A model generated the notes under the pieces. The model was not told the DNA's origin. It was given only the letters and a program-made list of their open reading frames with translations, and did not search any database. A stretch of DNA of 14,482 nucleotides from Candidatus Bathyarchaeota archaeon (lineage in GTDB: Archaea; Thermoproteota; Bathyarchaeia; TCS64), in assembly GCA_016934355.1 (NCBI GenBank), contig JAFGTA010000126.1, forward strand, positions 1-14,482. The letters are read 5' to 3'. How positions within the stretch are numbered: the first letter of the stretch is position 1; each line of letters starts with the position of its first letter. Shown here piece after piece: positions 12,629-14,482 of the stretch. The position numbers and the translations under genes were made by a program.

Positions 12629-13615
12629 TCAGTAGATGTCGCTGGCCGTGAGGTGCCAACGCTGGACATCCGATAACCGTGTTTTCCCCCTGTAGAGCTC
12701 TCCGCCTTCCTGGACAGTGTTGTTGAACGCCATCATGATGACGGTGAGCCACGGCTCCACGGTGAACCCCAGGCCTGCCGCTGCGGACTCGTGCAGGCCC
12801 CCATGCACGGCGTTCACCTCCACCACGTCTGTGCCGGGGTGGAGCTCGCACAGGCAAGCCATGACCTCGGGCAGCCTGTCGTTGAGAACCCTCGGAGTAT
12901 AGTCATCTACAGTCAGCTGGCTCACCCCGTTTTCGGTCACCTCGTCCACCACGACGTAGCCCAGAGACTCACCGTGGTCCAGTAAAAGGTACGGGGTAAC
13001 CGCCCTGATGGGGTTCTCTTCCACACGCCACCTGAGATAAGGCAGCGTCCTGATGAAGTGAACTAGGCCGCGAGGCTCAGCCCACTCCGTGTAGAGGCGG
13101 TGGTAGCGCTCCGTGCTGATGGGCTCAAGCTCGACGCCGCCCTTTTCACGGATTCTAGTGAAACCTTTCCTCGGCAGGAGGCACTTGTCCATGGCGTATG
13201 TGAGGGCGGAGCCGGCTTTACGTGCGGCGCCCGCCGCCTCCACGAGGTTGAAGCTCATGAGGAACTCGGGGCTGCGGCCCTCCATCTCCTCCGCCATGAA
13301 CCTGATAGTCCTCTGGAACAGGCCTCTCCGCCTATGCTTCTCGTCGACGAAGCCGTCGAAGCCCTGGAGGGTCATCACGGTTTCGTCGCCGATCCTCGTC
13401 TCCAAGGGCATGAACGAGTTGAACGCCACGGGGACGCCGGTGGAGACGTGCTCAGCGACGGCTATGGGGGTGAAGCCGACGTTGAAAGGGGCGTGCCTGA
13501 CCTTCCAGTCGAACACCTCCTCGCTGTACTCGTCGTAAAGCGCCTTGTTCAGCCCGTCGACGTAGGCGGAGACATCGTCCTCCCTGAACCATCGTAGAAT
13601 ATACTCGTCTGACAA
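12629..13615 (-). CDS. two-domain GNAT-family N-acetyltransferase
   Basis: The N-terminal half is a GNAT fold: ILRWFREDDVSAY, then TLQGFDGFVDEKHRRRGLFQRTIRFMAEE (about 82-110) with acetyl-CoA loop H94-R-R-R-G-L-F. The C-terminal half looks like a second, degenerate GNAT unit: FIRTLPYLRWRVEENPIRAVTPYLLLDHGESLGYVVV (about 187-223) and a final GLGFTVEPWLTVIMMAF. This 328-residue architecture, with the LRWR-x3-NP signature, occurs in acetyltransferases of the Eis-like and polysaccharide-associated groups; the acceptor is unknown. The start is TTG 13615 (reads MSDEYILRWF), 30 nt after a TTTTTAT box and so nearly leaderless. It lies downstream of the partial enolase-superfamily gene in the same orientation, with its own promoter in the 48-nt gap. 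Confidence 0.85.
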   Translation of the reverse strand: MSDEYILRWFREDDVSAYVDGLNKALYDEYSEEVFDWKVRHAPFNVGFTPIAVAEHVSTGVPVAFNSFMPLETRIGDETVMTLQGFDGFVDEKHRRRGLFQRTIRFMAEEMEGRSPEFLMSFNLVEAAGAARKAGSALTYAMDKCLLPRKGFTRIREKGGVELEPISTERYHRLYTEWAEPRGLVHFIRTLPYLRWRVEENPIRAVTPYLLLDHGESLGYVVVDEVTENGVSQLTVDDYTPRVLNDRLPEVMACLCELHPGTDVVEVNAVHGGLHESAAAGLGFTVEPWLTVIMMAFNNTVQEGGELYRGKTRLSDVQRWHLTASDIY

Positions 13616-13639
13616 TACAGGAAAGAAAGGGTTGAAGAC

Positions 13640-13647
13640 CGATAAAA
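13640..13647 (-). promoter_or_regulatory. TATA box of the two-domain GNAT gene
   Basis: On the minus strand TTTTTATC is centred about 30 nt before the TTG at 13615, predicting a leader of about 4 nt. It sits just after the stop of the upstream enolase-superfamily gene. Confidence 0.6.
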
Positions 13648-13663
13648 ACCTAGACTGTGTGGG

Positions 13664-14482
13664 TCACTTCAGGACGATGGGCTCCTTGCCGTACTTCTCC
13701 AGCTTGGATTCATCCAGCTCCACGCCGAGGCCGTCTCCCTTCGGCACGTAGACGTAGCCCTTCTCGAACCGTATTGGCTTCGTTATGACGTCGTCCTTCA
13801 CCCACTCGGGGCAACCAGAGAGCTCACACTTGTGGGTTATGACCCGCCTGTACGCGGAGATTATCTGGGTAGCCGCCGCGTTGCTCACCCCCAGCTCCAC
13901 GTCGTCGTGGAACATGCAGGGGATGTTCATCACACGCGCCATCTCCAGTATCCTCCTAGCGCCAGTTAACCCACCCCAAGGACGGTACGTCTTGAGGCCG
14001 AGGACACCCACGGCACCCATATCGATGAGGTTCTTAACGTCAGACAGCAGGTACATCGACTCGTGGGGCATAATCGGTGTGTCCACGGCGGCTGCGACCT
14101 TGGCCAGCGAGTTAAAGTCCCACCAGACCGTGGGCTGCTCCACCATCTCGACGCCGTAAGGCTCGATTTCGCGTATCATCTTCACCGCCTCCGAGACCCT
14201 GTAACCCTGGTTGCAGTCCACGCGTAGCGTCACGTCGTCTCCTATCGTCTCGCGCACAGCCATGGTGCAGTCCACGTCCTTACCAGGCCCGATCTTAAGC
14301 CTGATCCCAGTGTACCCGTCAGACACGAGCTTGTCAGCGATATCGGCGACCTCCTCGGGTTCACCGAGGCCGATGAGGGCGACATTAGGTATCTTCTCTG
14401 GCTTCGAACCCCCGAGGAGCCTATGCACAGGCATCCCAAGCTTCTTACCCATGATGTCCCACAGCGCCATGTCGATGGCGGC
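13664..14482 (-). CDS. enolase-superfamily enzyme, muconate-lactonizing/epimerase type (5' end beyond window)
   Basis: This is the C-terminal barrel and part of the N-terminal capping domain of a second enolase-superfamily enzyme; the frame is open through the right edge (AAIDMALWDIMGKKLG). Counting from the Met at 14470, the second-strand motif is R57-L-K59. The metal ligands are Asp85 (VDCNQG), Glu111 (VEQP) and Glu137 (MPHESMY), and a catalytic Lys160 stands in GVLGLKTYRPWGG. A lysine on the sixth strand instead of a His/Asp dyad places it in the muconate-lactonizing subgroup. That subgroup includes cycloisomerases, o-succinylbenzoate synthase, N-acyl amino-acid racemases and dipeptide epimerases. 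Arg in place of the first Lys occurs in part of that group. An epimerase or racemase is plausible beside an M81 hydrolase but is not proved. Confidence 0.88.
   Translation of the reverse strand, partial: AAIDMALWDIMGKKLGMPVHRLLGGSKPEKIPNVALIGLGEPEEVADIADKLVSDGYTGIRLKIGPGKDVDCTMAVRETIGDDVTLRVDCNQGYRVSEAVKMIREIEPYGVEMVEQPTVWWDFNSLAKVAAAVDTPIMPHESMYLLSDVKNLIDMGAVGVLGLKTYRPWGGLTGARRILEMARVMNIPCMFHDDVELGVSNAAATQIISAYRRVITHKCELSGCPEWVKDDVITKPIRFEKGYVYVPKGDGLGVELDESKLEKYGKEPIVLK

Noticed and set aside
1..14482. CRISPR array, tRNA, rRNA, insertion sequence or integrase
   Set aside because: No repeated spacer-like units, no cloverleaf in the spacers, no transposase or integrase motifs and no terminal inverted repeats were seen.

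Overview
The window reads as chromosomal DNA from a GC-rich archaeon, most likely a Thermoproteota/TACK-type lineage, though I cannot name it more closely. Most gene starts lie 23-34 nt downstream of an archaeal TATA box, so transcripts look leaderless or nearly so. The genes use many AGG, ATA, GTG and TTG codons. Some gene families are typical of archaeal peptide fermenters, notably IorAB. I see no CRISPR array, tRNA, rRNA, insertion sequence or phage gene, and no gene-free stretch longer than about 240 bp.

Layout. (1) Positions 1-1058, minus: a PLP aminotransferase cut by the left edge. It is divergent from a small winged-helix protein (1102-1404), followed by iorA (1428-3311) and iorB (3308-3907), the two subunits of indolepyruvate:ferredoxin oxidoreductase. 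Together these suggest aromatic amino-acid fermentation: transamination to an aryl pyruvate, then oxidative decarboxylation to an aryl-acetyl-CoA with ferredoxin reduction. (2) Positions 3904-4398, minus: a membrane-anchored helix-hairpin-helix protein split by an in-frame TAA stop. It is divergent from a fused two-repeat MgtE/SLC41-type cation transporter (4539-5777). (3) Positions 5852-7183, plus: a PrsW-type intramembrane protease whose zinc ribbon extends upstream of any normal start codon, then a small four-helix membrane protein with a His pair. (4) Positions 7422-7856: a PNPOx-like flavin-binding protein, convergent with an MFS transporter (7870-9096, minus).

(5) Positions 9292-11861, minus: an M81/MlrC-type metallohydrolase translationally coupled to an enolase-superfamily enzyme of the mandelate-racemase type, with the MFS transporter downstream. 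(6) Positions 12056-13615: two convergent GNAT acetyltransferases of different architecture. (7) Positions 13664-14482, minus: a second enolase-superfamily enzyme of the muconate-lactonizing/epimerase type, cut by the right edge.

The right half looks like an uptake and breakdown locus for an unidentified amide, peptide-like or sugar-acid compound. The most unusual observations are the in-frame stop at 4234-4236, the missing canonical start of the PrsW-like gene, the loss of one cluster cysteine in IorA, and the M81 hydrolase/enolase pair with a Lys-x-His variant of the catalytic Lys-x-Lys motif.
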